Notes: generated by a model from the letters alone, not told the origin. A stretch of DNA of 13,512 bases from CAZJYC01 sp964550165 (GCA_964550165.1 CAZJYC010000069.1:1-13512); one strand, 5' to 3'; shown: positions 6,558 through 13,512, counted from the first letter of the stretch. Made by a program: numbers and translations.

Positions 6558-9500
6558 CTAGGTAATTTCAAATTCTAATTTGTATTGAAGGTAAGTGGCA
6601 GTTTCTGGAATAAGGATTTCAAGATAGATACGAACGTATGATGTTCCTGTGTTAGTTGCTTCTACTGTCATGACTATGTAGATGGTTTCGGAGTCGCCCA
6701 AATCATACCATGGTCCAGTCTGATTTGTGTACGATCCGTCTTCAATGTAGATCTGGCGTGAAGTGCCATCCGACGAGTTGTGGAAATATATAGTACAGTT
6801 CTGCAGTCGGTTGATGTTGGAGTCGGAGTATTTCTTTAGTCTAATCTGCCAAGAATCTGTCTCGGTGTTGTTTACTCTAAGGACGTAATCGAATGTAGCG
6901 TCATCCGTCCAGACATGTAAGAGAGTTGCGTCTATGTTCCAACTGTCTTCAGCAGTATCGCCTGTTTCTGTTCCACCTAAAAACTGCACCGCAAAAGTGC
7001 TCGATGTTAAATACGGCGTTATCGACACGTTGTTCCATTGGCTTGCCGTCAAGTTCACGATCAAATGCCAAGAACTTCCCGTGGCGTTCCAAACTCTTAC
7101 TTGAATGTTTTCTGAACCGCTGAACGCTCCTGTTTTGATGCAGAGCTCCGCGTTTGCCCGGGTGTAATCTGCACTCGTCCATTGCACTTCGAGATTAAGT
7201 TCATAGCTTTCTTCACCTTCGTGCCAGATGTGAATTAAGGCAACGTCTATCCGCCATGTATCTTGATTTGTATCCCCCGTCTCTGTTCCGCCTTTGAATC
7301 TAATTGTGAAAGTAGAAGTTGTCAGCCAACCTGTTACTGACGCATTATTCCATCCAGTGGATAAATCGGGAAAGACATTTTCCCAACCAGTTCCATTCCA
7401 AACATCAACTCGAATGTCTTCAGCTCCCATTGTTCCACCGTAGATGCAAAGTTCTTCGTTTGGTAGTGTGTATAAAATGTCTGTCCATTGAACTTCTTGG
7501 TCTAATTTATAATTAGGAGGCACAGGTTTAAGCGCGTATTGCTGACCAGAATTCTCTTCAATTGCATCCAAAGTCCAATCCTTGTTACCTGTTGCCCCAG
7601 CAGATGGCTGAACAAAATAGGCCGTTGAAATACCTATACCATCCCCTGGGATGGCTATTTCTGTTTGGTCGATCCATGTTGTACCACTTGGAGCACCACC
7701 AGAAGCAGGGACATCATCATCATCGCACATATCGTAAAGCCAAATCATACAATTATCTACAGTTGTGGTTACGCTTGGGCTCATAGGAGAGGAGCTGGAT
7801 TCTTGGTTGACTGTTCCTTCTACATGAATTGGAGAAGTGGTATTTACTCCCCTAAAAGTAGTGATTTGAGCTACCCAGCCACAAGAACTTGTCCATGTCC
7901 AAGTATAGCTTGAAGGCTCTGAAGCACCTGCAACCTTCCAATAAATATAGACGTGCTGGCCAGAGGTAGCACTCTGAATATAATCATGTTCGTTTGTCCA
8001 ACCTGAAGGAGCAGATGACATTGTAGAACCATCGGTATCACTGGCAATGGTCGATACAAGTAATGCTATCATAAAGTCGTCTTGTGCCGTGCCAGTTGGT
8101 TTGTTTACTTGCGCAGATGTTTCTGTAGTAGCACTCGCTTCTGCTCTGTTGATGTATGTTATACCACCAGTCGATTCCGTTAGATTAGCAAAGTTTGAAT
8201 CAGTTGCTTTCATGTTGTCAAAAATAACTAAATTACCCAAATCAGCAGAAGAATCCACATCAGATGTGTCATTATCAACCGCATCTTCTTTACTTCCTGT
8301 ACCTTCAACCCTCAGCAAAGATGCATCAATCTGCCATTGGTCTTGGGTCGTATCTCCAGTAGTGGTTCCATCTTTGAATCTAATAGTGAAGTTTGTGGAA
8401 GTGAGGGAAACAGTATACTCGCTGCAACTGTATGCGTTTAGATCTGTGGCGAGGTTTTCCCATCCAGTTCCGTTCCAATAATCTACTCTCAAGTCTTCGC
8501 TACCGAGAGCCCCAGTATAAATACAAAGTTTTTCTGAGGATAAGAAATCAACAACACTAATGAATTGTACTTCTACGTCAAGCTCATAATCAGTACTTGC
8601 AGAAGCCCAACATGCTCCAACCCATGCACCTCGATTCATGCTAGCATGCGTACAACCAAGGTCACGCGCGCCCGAATCTTGATCCAATTTCTCATTAAAA
8701 ACAGCTGACGCAGAATTGATGTCACTATCTTCATTGACTTCTGTTGTCCCTGAAGAAGGAGTAAAACTGCCAGTATTTCCAACAACACAAGCCTGAACCA
8801 GCATACTTCCACCTTCATCACAGATTAAGTTGCTGGTCATAGTAGTTGATGAACCAGAGGAATCAGAACCATAGTCATCTGGAGCTTCCTGCTTGACTCT
8901 TATGTAGGATACAGCACAAGCCCAAAGGTCCCTAAAGGGGTCAGAATCGGCTGTAACTACAACGGAATAAGAACCTGAACTCGACGGTAGACTTGAATCA
9001 AGAAGATAGAAAAGCGCCACACTCGCCACATAGCCAGCCCCTCCAGTTGTGGCTTGCACAATTTTAGTCATGCCTTGACCATTATAGGTTGCACTGCCAA
9101 TGTTTATGTCCCCAAAATCATTTTCAAAACCAGCCGCAACAACAACAAGACGGCTGTTGCCGCTTGAATAGCCAAGTGTGTGGCTAAAGGTGACTGTAGC
9201 AGAAGCGCTCTGTCCCTGAGTCATTCCATCTCTGATAATTTCTTTGACTGCCTCGGTTAAGGTATCATAAATCCCATCCTTTAACTTCTCGTTTTCAAAG
9301 TCGCTATGAGTGCCAGTATCTGACGAATCGTCGACGTCACTAGTATTGCTGTCGACATAGTCCACTATTCCTTCCGTGTTTTCCTCTATAAGCGTGTCAT
9401 ATATTGAATCTGGACCATACTGTTGACCTGTAAAGTTCGAATGCATGCCCCTATCTGCACTGGAATCCACATCACAATCATTGCCGTCTACGTAATCAAA

Positions 9501-9740
9501 CAATGGAGCCTCAACGTTAACCTTTGCACTTGTGCTATTCGTGTAGATTGTGCTAGTGCCAGCTGTGCCCGCCTGCAAGACAACAGACGGCGAACTGACC
9601 GTTGTGCGAGGTTGTACCAAAAAAGCAACATAAGTATCTCCACCCACATTCGAAAACAAAAGACCCAACAAAACAAACAAAGTCACAACTAACCATATCG
9701 GGTGGCGTACCTTATGAGCGTAAATACTAAACTTTTGCAT
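6558..9740 (-). CDS. Giant modular beta-sandwich surface protein
   Basis: A 1060-residue exported protein, probably part of the outer surface or a filament. The ATG at 9740 has GGGAG eight bases upstream. A hydrophobic segment (about 14-31) acts as signal or anchor. The next residues, YVAFLVQPRTTVSSPSVVL, resemble those after the signal of the small protein encoded just upstream. Module order: two acidic linker repeats with DVDSSAD-type cores (83-172); a Ser/Gly/Thr-rich domain (about 175-380); beta-module A (385-480); a third acidic repeat (487-509); a second Ser/Thr-rich domain (about 530-740) with VYIYWKVAGASEPSSYTW, a style I associate with phage tail and bacterial adhesion proteins; beta-modules B (744-839) and C (846-944); and a C-terminal beta domain (945-1060). 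Numerous N-x-S/T sequons are present. There is no C-terminal membrane helix or catalytic motif. It is probably the last gene of its operon. Confidence 0.85.
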   Translation of the reverse strand: MQKFSIYAHKVRHPIWLVVTLFVLLGLLFSNVGGDTYVAFLVQPRTTVSSPSVVLQAGTAGTSTIYTNSTSAKVNVEAPLFDYVDGNDCDVDSSADRGMHSNFTGQQYGPDSIYDTLIEENTEGIVDYVDSNTSDVDDSSDTGTHSDFENEKLKDGIYDTLTEAVKEIIRDGMTQGQSASATVTFSHTLGYSSGNSRLVVVAAGFENDFGDINIGSATYNGQGMTKIVQATTGGAGYVASVALFYLLDSSLPSSSGSYSVVVTADSDPFRDLWACAVSYIRVKQEAPDDYGSDSSGSSTTMTSNLICDEGGSMLVQACVVGNTGSFTPSSGTTEVNEDSDINSASAVFNEKLDQDSGARDLGCTHASMNRGAWVGACWASASTDYELDVEVQFISVVDFLSSEKLCIYTGALGSEDLRVDYWNGTGWENLATDLNAYSCSEYTVSLTSTNFTIRFKDGTTTGDTTQDQWQIDASLLRVEGTGSKEDAVDNDTSDVDSSADLGNLVIFDNMKATDSNFANLTESTGGITYINRAEASATTETSAQVNKPTGTAQDDFMIALLVSTIASDTDGSTMSSAPSGWTNEHDYIQSATSGQHVYIYWKVAGASEPSSYTWTWTSSCGWVAQITTFRGVNTTSPIHVEGTVNQESSSSPMSPSVTTTVDNCMIWLYDMCDDDDVPASGGAPSGTTWIDQTEIAIPGDGIGISTAYFVQPSAGATGNKDWTLDAIEENSGQQYALKPVPPNYKLDQEVQWTDILYTLPNEELCIYGGTMGAEDIRVDVWNGTGWENVFPDLSTGWNNASVTGWLTTSTFTIRFKGGTETGDTNQDTWRIDVALIHIWHEGEESYELNLEVQWTSADYTRANAELCIKTGAFSGSENIQVRVWNATGSSWHLIVNLTASQWNNVSITPYLTSSTFAVQFLGGTETGDTAEDSWNIDATLLHVWTDDATFDYVLRVNNTETDSWQIRLKKYSDSNINRLQNCTIYFHNSSDGTSRQIYIEDGSYTNQTGPWYDLGDSETIYIVMTVEATNTGTSYVRIYLEILIPETATYLQYKLEFEIT
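6909..7205 (-). repeat. Beta-sandwich module C of the surface protein
   Basis: Residues about 846-944. It matches the other two modules at EVQWT, NxELCI, VWN, LTSSTF, GGTETGDT and a closing D-W-x-ID-x-x-LLHVW. It is adjacent to module B with only about six residues between them. Confidence 0.75.
7224..7511 (-). repeat. Beta-sandwich module B of the surface protein
   Basis: Residues about 744-839. Shared anchors are LDQEVQWT, NEELCIYGG, EDIRVDVWNGTGWENV, TFTIRFKGGTETGDT and DTWRIDVALIHIW. It is closest to module A at the WNGTGWEN block and to module C at GGTETGDT. Confidence 0.75.
8214..8282 (-). repeat. Acidic DVDSSAD linker, third copy (truncated)
   Basis: Residues about 487-509 (VDNDTSDVDSSADLG and following) repeat the core of the two N-terminal linkers but lack the later YDTL-EE half. 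The repeat sits between beta-module A and the second Ser/Thr-rich domain, which suggests module shuffling. Confidence 0.6.
8301..8588 (-). repeat. Beta-sandwich module A of the surface protein
   Basis: Residues about 385-480, with YELDVEVQF, EKLCIYTGALGSEDLRVD, WNGTGWENL, TNFTIRFKDGTTTGDT and DQWQIDASLLRVE. It is separated from modules B and C by the third acidic linker and a Ser/Thr-rich domain. Confidence 0.75.
9225..9494 (-). repeat. Two tandem acidic DVDSSAD linker repeats
   Basis: Two copies of about 45 residues (83-127 and 128-172). Each reads YVD-N-x-(C/S)-DVD-(S/D)-S-(A/S)-D, then G-x-HS-(N/D)-F, then (S/G)IYDTL-E. The dense Asp pattern could bind calcium, as in other acidic linkers of surface proteins. 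That is inference. Confidence 0.65.
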
Positions 9741-9787
9741 GTTCGCATCTCCCTTTAGCTAGAGAACAGAAGAAAAGAGAAGCTGGA

Positions 9788-10375
9788 TTACTGCTCCACG
9801 TCAACCGCTATCTGTATGTTGCAGACTTTGCCTTCTGTTGCAGTCGCTGGCGAGAGTGTTTCAAGTCTAATCCACCAAACTGTCCCCGCTGGTATAGAAT
9901 AGTAATTCGTTTGACCACTACCTGGCGCTAATATCCAATCGCTGCCAGACACAGTGAAGTTCAACGAGAACACCAAGCCGCTGCTGTTGTAGACCAGGAA
10001 TTTTATGCTGTTCCAGTTTGCAACATCTGAAGTACCGTTGGCCGGAGTGATACTGACGTATCTCAACCTAAACGAGTGTGGACTTACGCCATCAGTGTTG
10101 TTGAGGTATACCGCTTGCTCATAGGTCAAAGTGGCGTTTGGATACGAATTTGCAGTAAGACAACACCATGCATCGTTAACTGTCGATCCAGAGGGTTCGT
10201 CAGGAGCGCTGTCAAACTTTATGACTGGTATGGAAACAGTTACTTGAGGTTGCATCGTCAAGCTGTAGAATATGGCTGCATTTGCTGTTCCGACGAGAAT
10301 TGATGTCAAAAGCAGAAGTAAGAACTTCGATGACTTCTTTAACTTAATGCTCTTTATTATTTTCAGTTTTTTCAC
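9788..10375 (-). CDS. Small exported pilin-like/TasA-style structural protein
   Basis: A 195-residue exported protein of pilin size. A very basic N-terminus (KKLKIIKSIKLKKSSK) precedes a hydrophobic core and a likely cut after GTANA, near residue 33. The mature part is beta-rich, with sequons, a CC pair at 71-72, Cys185, and no membrane anchor. The post-signal stretch FYSLTMQPQVTVSIPV parallels that of the giant protein downstream. The layout resembles TasA/camelysin-type fibre subunits and archaeal bundling pilins, but I see no diagnostic motif, so the assignment is tentative. The annotated GTG overlaps the previous gene's TGA as GTGA and also lies inside a perfect GGAGGTGA. A CTG at 10366, five bases after that motif, is better placed, so translation may begin there, shortening the protein by three residues. 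The giant surface gene starts 47 bases after the stop. Confidence 0.75.
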   Translation of the reverse strand: MKKLKIIKSIKLKKSSKFLLLLLTSILVGTANAAIFYSLTMQPQVTVSIPVIKFDSAPDEPSGSTVNDAWCCLTANSYPNATLTYEQAVYLNNTDGVSPHSFRLRYVSITPANGTSDVANWNSIKFLVYNSSGLVFSLNFTVSGSDWILAPGSGQTNYYSIPAGTVWWIRLETLSPATATEGKVCNIQIAVDVEQ

Positions 10376-10379
10376 CTCC
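10372..10379 (-). promoter_or_regulatory. Strong Shine-Dalgarno site overlapping the annotated GTG
   Basis: The minus strand reads GGAGGTGA, a full match to the archaeal anti-Shine-Dalgarno. The GTG start (10375-10373) and the upstream gene's TGA lie inside it. Spacing to the GTG is therefore zero, while the CTG at 10366-10364 is five bases downstream, a normal distance. Confidence 0.65.
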
Positions 10380-10854
10380 GCCCCGATTCTTTTGACAATT
10401 TTGAACTGGCAAGAACTGCAACGAGGATTCCTAAGATAGCAACGGCAAGAATAAGGATTGCATCAATCGTTATTAATGGGAGAACTTCTCCTTGAAGGTA
10501 GCCATAATTGTATACAAAGAATAATGAAATGAACACTGTTGGAAACGTCACTGAGGCGGACCAAACCTTGGCAAGAATCCACGTTTTCTTCGAAACAGCG
10601 AGATAGAGGTTAACAGCTACGACATTAGCCAAACCAACTGCCAGATAGAAGAAATTGTACCAAAAACGCAAGTCCACATCAAAGACTGTCAGAAACATTT
10701 TGCTGACTAGAAGGTGTCCAAACCCCATGAGAGCAGCTACCTGATACACGTACGGTATAGCCTTTGGAAATCGCTCCTCCAAAAGACAAGTCAATAGACT
10801 AAGCAGCAGAAACAAGTCGCTAGATAGCAATGCAAAGAGTTCTGGAAGTAACAC
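10372..10854 (-). CDS. Five-helix integral membrane protein of unknown function
   Basis: A 160-residue protein, hydrophobic almost throughout. Five membrane helices are predicted by eye at about 5-24, 34-57, 64-87, 94-115 and 126-149, followed by a short charged tail (SKLSKESGRR). The GTG start has GAGG eight bases upstream and a TATA-like box about 45 bases upstream. I do not recognise the family. The Ser/Lys or Ser/His pattern of a SipW-type signal peptidase is not evident, so it is unlikely to be the processing enzyme for its neighbours. It is the first gene of the surface operon, and its stop overlaps the start of the pilin-like gene. It could anchor or help assemble the exported subunits (inference from position). 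Confidence 0.75.
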   Translation of the reverse strand: MLLPELFALLSSDLFLLLSLLTCLLEERFPKAIPYVYQVAALMGFGHLLVSKMFLTVFDVDLRFWYNFFYLAVGLANVVAVNLYLAVSKKTWILAKVWSASVTFPTVFISLFFVYNYGYLQGEVLPLITIDAILILAVAILGILVAVLASSKLSKESGRR

Positions 10855-10896
10855 TTCTCAATCCTCATTGGTTGGAAGTCGAATCGGATTAAGACA

Positions 10897-10904
10897 TATT
10901 AAAA
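10897..10904 (-). promoter_or_regulatory. TATA box of the surface-protein operon
   Basis: TTTTAATA on the minus strand lies about 45 bases before the GTG at 10854. Transcription would start near 10874, leaving about 20 bases of leader that hold the GAGG Shine-Dalgarno. No comparable promoter is visible before the two downstream genes, which supports one transcript. Confidence 0.5.
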
Positions 10905-10924
10905 CGGTATGAAATCAAAATCTG

Positions 10925-11110
10925 GATTTAGAATTCAAATTACCGCATCTATGTTAATCCACACTTGCCTTGTAGATTTCAAAGACGACGAATACGTTGC
11001 GTAAACACGATTTCAGAACAAGAGTTTCATTTACGACAGGCGAGGCGGGATTTGTACCTCGCACTCAGTGGCGAAATCTCCGAAAATCCCCCTCTTTTTC
11101 TGAATGGCAC
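10925..11110 (-). other. Non-coding element with GC-rich hairpin and tRNA T-arm-like segment
   Basis: This gap between the peptidase and the surface operon has no supported gene. It contains GCGAGG (11040-11045) paired with CCTCGC (11057-11062) across an 11-base loop. On the minus strand the loop region reads GGTACAAATCCCGC, close to the T-arm of a tRNA (GGTTCAAATCCCGC) but with the wrong base at the second loop position and without a matching acceptor or anticodon stem. It could be a decayed tRNA end, an old attachment site or a dispersed repeat. The short peptides read from it look familiar from archaeal hypothetical proteins, but I cannot confirm this. Confidence 0.35.
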
Positions 11111-11143
11111 ATTTGAGGCGTGCTTGTGCGCGTGACTAAAACT

Positions 11144-13420
11144 CTACAGTGGTCGCTGGTGTTCTCTCCCGGCTCTTCTCCTTAGTCTTAAGCGCCAAAT
11201 AGCGATTGAAGCTCCTGCTACAATCACTGCTATGCTTATGCCCATGATACCAAGAATTCCACCCATGCGGTCCAATAAGCCGGGGTGAACTACTTCCATA
11301 GTTATTCGGTAGTTTTGATATGCGCCATCGTCGTCCCACACCGTAAGTGTGACATTGTATGTTTTGATTGCTGATTCGAATGTGAATGGGGCGGCTTCGG
11401 GTCCTTCAAAGGTTACTGTGGGGTTTTTTTCAGTGCTTGTTCTTGGGGTGGCTCCTTCGCCGAAGTTCCATGAATAGGTGAAAGTGTCGCTGCCTGGATC
11501 ATCAACAAATGTTTCGAAACGAACGGCTTTTTCTTCAGCTACCCTGTAAGAAGGCGGTGTCCCGGTGCCGAAAGGCAGGCCAGTGGAGACGTAGATGGTT
11601 GGAGCAACATTCAAGACTGTTATTCCTCGGGTATAAACTGGGCTTTGGTATTCTCCGTCTGACGCTTGAACTTTCATCTCGCCATGGAAATCGTCGTTGT
11701 AGGTGTGTGAGACCGTGGGTGCTATTGTCCAGTCTGCATCCCAGATATCGTCACCATTGAAATCCCATCGGTAAGTGAGCGACGTTGATTCCACATCTCT
11801 AAATCCATAGTCTGAAACGTTAAAAATGCACGTGGTTCCTTCGTTTATTGTTATGTCTCTGGGCGAATAGTCGACTCGTGGCGGGTGATTCATAAGTCCT
11901 CCTACTCGTAGTGATGGGTCGCCGAAAAGCATGAACTTGATTGGCTGATGATAGCCTGCAACTTTGAACCAGTCGCCATCGGATTTCTGGGTGGTTTCTC
12001 CCCGTCCGATACGTCCCAAAGTGTATCCTGAGACTGTTTTGGTGGTGTCACAGTATTGTGTAACCATGTTAGTCCACATGTCGCCAAGAGTTACAACTAC
12101 ATGGTGCCCATTAATAGCGTATGGTTCATGATAGCCTTCGAAGAAGAATTCGTCAAGGTATTTGCTCCATGCTTGAGCACCTGTTACGCATCCCACATAG
12201 CCTATTGCGCCTTTGTCGGAGTGGTAGCAGAGCATGTGTTCAGGGAATGAGTCGTGGATGTCTGATTGTAAAGGTGTTGGTGGTGGGAGTGTGAGGTTGG
12301 TTGGCCATAGTTCGCCGTTGTTGATGCCGAGGTGTGTTCTGCCGTATATGTCCACGTAAGTCTCATATGGTGGTTGTACAGCAAACTGTGCTGTTCCGCA
12401 GCCTACGCTGTGCACGATTGGTAGCTTAAAATTATTGAAAGTACGGTTGTCCACTGACCACGTGTAGAAGACGTCGTCCCAGACGTCGCGGTTTCCGTGG
12501 CCTCCGTAGTTGACGAATCCGACCCCCGAGGTCATCCACCATTTTATTAAATCTTCGGTTGGTGTTCCGTCGGTTATTGTGGCAGCTCCGCTTACTCTTG
12601 GATCATAAAGCCTTGTTATTCTGAAGCCTTCGGCTGTTGTGAGGGAATCGTCGGCGATGTTCTCTTTAGCATCTAAGAAGATTTCGTCCAAGTCGTCGTC
12701 TGGGGTATAGGGTATTATGAAAAGTGCACTTTTGAACCATTCAATCGTGGTTCCCGAGCGGGTTGCTCCATGTGTACGGCTTTCATAGTCAATCACTTTA
12801 TCTACGTAGTTTTCCACTTCTTGACTGGTTGCTGCTGGTATGCGGCCGACGGCAACGTCGGGAATCATGTCTATTCTGTCAATGTTAATGTAGTGGTCTG
12901 TGAACCATTCACCGTGAAGCTCGCCGTACAAGTGGTTTCCATTATAATCCCAATTGTCGAATGTGCCGTCTTGTTTGTATAGGTCGGCATAGTAAAGGTC
13001 GCCTGCATAATATGCCCCATATCCTATTCTTTGGCCGCCTGGAGTGTTGTCTGCTTGTTTTCTGTCAGTGAATGTGTATCTTACGGGAAACATGTCACTG
13101 TCACCGACAAGCATCACATATTTCACTCCATAAGTTTTGTGGGCGAGTTCTATGCCCTTCTTTATTCTCTCAGGTTCGTCCCATCCCCAGCTGGTATACC
13201 TGTTGTATTCCTGCCAGCTGATAAGCGCTGTCGGCATTCCTGTTCGGGCTTTCCAGTCTTTAAGTTCCCTGAGGGGTTCCAAGAAATCTTCGTGAGCAAC
13301 GATTAGAAGGTCGTAATTCGTGCTGTCTCCAAAAACAACATGAGGCGAGAATCTGTGGCTAGATTGCATGAACAAAAACACTATTACAAAAAGGCTAATA
13401 ACGATTTTTTTCAGACTCAT
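11144..13420 (-). CDS. Membrane-anchored gingipain-like cysteine peptidase (family C25) with two PKD domains
   Basis: An exported protease of 758 residues. The ATG at 13420 follows GGGGTG with five bases of spacing. Residues 1-31 form a signal peptide. The C25 region runs from about 36 to 508: YDLLIVAHEDFLEPLRELKDWK is typical of the family's N-terminal part, IPDVAVGRIPA is at 186-196, the catalytic His is His308 in NYGGHGN, the nucleophile is Cys341 in HSVGCGTAQF, and the domain closes with MLFGDPSLRVGG. Two PKD-like beta domains follow (about 514-605 and 607-712), with the usual YRWDFNGDD and YSWNFGEG cores. A membrane helix at about 720-742 and a strongly basic tail (RLRLRRRAGR) anchor it with the catalytic domain outside. 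The family includes secreted proteases and the type IX sortase PorU. A role in processing neighbouring surface proteins is inferred from position. Confidence 0.92.
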   Translation of the reverse strand: MSLKKIVISLFVIVFLFMQSSHRFSPHVVFGDSTNYDLLIVAHEDFLEPLRELKDWKARTGMPTALISWQEYNRYTSWGWDEPERIKKGIELAHKTYGVKYVMLVGDSDMFPVRYTFTDRKQADNTPGGQRIGYGAYYAGDLYYADLYKQDGTFDNWDYNGNHLYGELHGEWFTDHYINIDRIDMIPDVAVGRIPAATSQEVENYVDKVIDYESRTHGATRSGTTIEWFKSALFIIPYTPDDDLDEIFLDAKENIADDSLTTAEGFRITRLYDPRVSGAATITDGTPTEDLIKWWMTSGVGFVNYGGHGNRDVWDDVFYTWSVDNRTFNNFKLPIVHSVGCGTAQFAVQPPYETYVDIYGRTHLGINNGELWPTNLTLPPPTPLQSDIHDSFPEHMLCYHSDKGAIGYVGCVTGAQAWSKYLDEFFFEGYHEPYAINGHHVVVTLGDMWTNMVTQYCDTTKTVSGYTLGRIGRGETTQKSDGDWFKVAGYHQPIKFMLFGDPSLRVGGLMNHPPRVDYSPRDITINEGTTCIFNVSDYGFRDVESTSLTYRWDFNGDDIWDADWTIAPTVSHTYNDDFHGEMKVQASDGEYQSPVYTRGITVLNVAPTIYVSTGLPFGTGTPPSYRVAEEKAVRFETFVDDPGSDTFTYSWNFGEGATPRTSTEKNPTVTFEGPEAAPFTFESAIKTYNVTLTVWDDDGAYQNYRITMEVVHPGLLDRMGGILGIMGISIAVIVAGASIAIWRLRLRRRAGREHQRPL

Positions 13421-13456
13421 TATTGCACCCCAGAAGAAAGCAGATTTAGTGAGTAA

Positions 13457-13465
13457 GATATAAAA
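13457..13465 (-). promoter_or_regulatory. TATA box of the C25 peptidase gene
   Basis: TTTTATATC on the minus strand lies about 40 bases before the ATG at 13420. Predicted transcription starts near 13436, giving a leader of about 15 bases that carries GGGGTG. This is the clearest promoter in the window. No gene is seen in 13421-13512. Confidence 0.6.
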
Positions 13466-13512
13466 AACCTTTGCTCATGTTGCGGTACGGGGTTTGTTAC
13501 AGACGGGCGGGG

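Noticed and set aside
8047..8481. A 144-codon plus-strand frame opposite the giant surface gene
   Set aside because: It is antisense to a clearly coding, domain-bearing region, its product has no recognisable features, and such frames are expected opposite Ser/Thr-rich coding sequence.
6909..9494. A CRISPR or satellite array in the repeated part of the surface gene
   Set aside because: The repeats are degenerate at DNA level, in frame, widely spaced and explained by protein modules.
9657..9740. Type IV pilin (class III) signal in the giant protein
   Set aside because: There is no charged-residue/Gly/Ala prepilin cleavage site before the hydrophobic segment. The segment resembles a Sec or SipW-like signal instead.
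10372..10854. The membrane protein as a SipW-type signal peptidase for the exported proteins
   Set aside because: Five closely packed helices leave no soluble catalytic domain, and the conserved Ser and Lys/His boxes are not seen.
10909..11004. A 31-codon plus-strand frame starting ATG at 10909 in the gap
   Set aside because: No Shine-Dalgarno, no recognisable domain, no other plus-strand gene nearby, and it overlaps the surface-operon promoter and the repeat-like element.
11030..11110. A functional tRNA gene on the minus strand
   Set aside because: The T-arm-like piece has mispaired stem bases, and no acceptor, D or anticodon arm can be found at the proper distances.

Overview
The window reads as a piece of an archaeal chromosome, most likely from an uncultured Thermoproteota lineage such as Bathyarchaeia (my assignment, from gene style and memory, not from a search). 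Supporting signs are AT-rich TATA-like boxes about 40-50 bases before several genes, Shine-Dalgarno motifs mixed with GTG and TTG starts, poly-T termination tracts, exported proteins rich in N-x-S/T sequons, and a KaiC-like domain. No rRNA, complete tRNA, CRISPR array, transposase or integrase is seen.

Layout. On the left (121-3666, minus) is a very large regulatory-type protein: a STAND/AAA ATPase, then a long TPR array, then a KaiC/RadA-like domain whose P-loop is degenerate. Divergent from it (3842-5371, plus) is an exported, C-terminally anchored protein of unknown function, followed by T-rich termination tracts. A small convergent pair on the minus strand (6394-5472) encodes a membrane-anchored protein with a C-terminal Cys/His motif and a two-CBS-domain protein, closely spaced and probably co-transcribed.

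The right half is all minus strand and concerns the cell surface. A candidate operon (10854 to 6558) encodes a five-helix membrane protein, a small pilin-sized exported beta-rich protein whose start overlaps the previous stop, and a 1060-residue modular beta-sandwich surface protein. The two exported proteins share a similar post-signal segment. Upstream, with its own promoter, is a membrane-anchored gingipain-like (family C25) cysteine peptidase with two PKD domains (13420-11144). The simplest reading is a surface filament or sheath system: an integral membrane partner, a small structural subunit, a giant decorated subunit, and an anchored surface protease that could mature or trim exported proteins. 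This link is inferred from gene order and export signals only.

Gene-poor stretches: 1-120 holds only a TATA-like tract; 3667-3841 is a divergent promoter region; 6395-6557 holds a promoter candidate and an imperfect stem-loop; 10855-11143 holds the surface-operon promoter and a GC-rich, T-arm-like hairpin element that may be a dispersed repeat; 13421-13512 holds the peptidase promoter.
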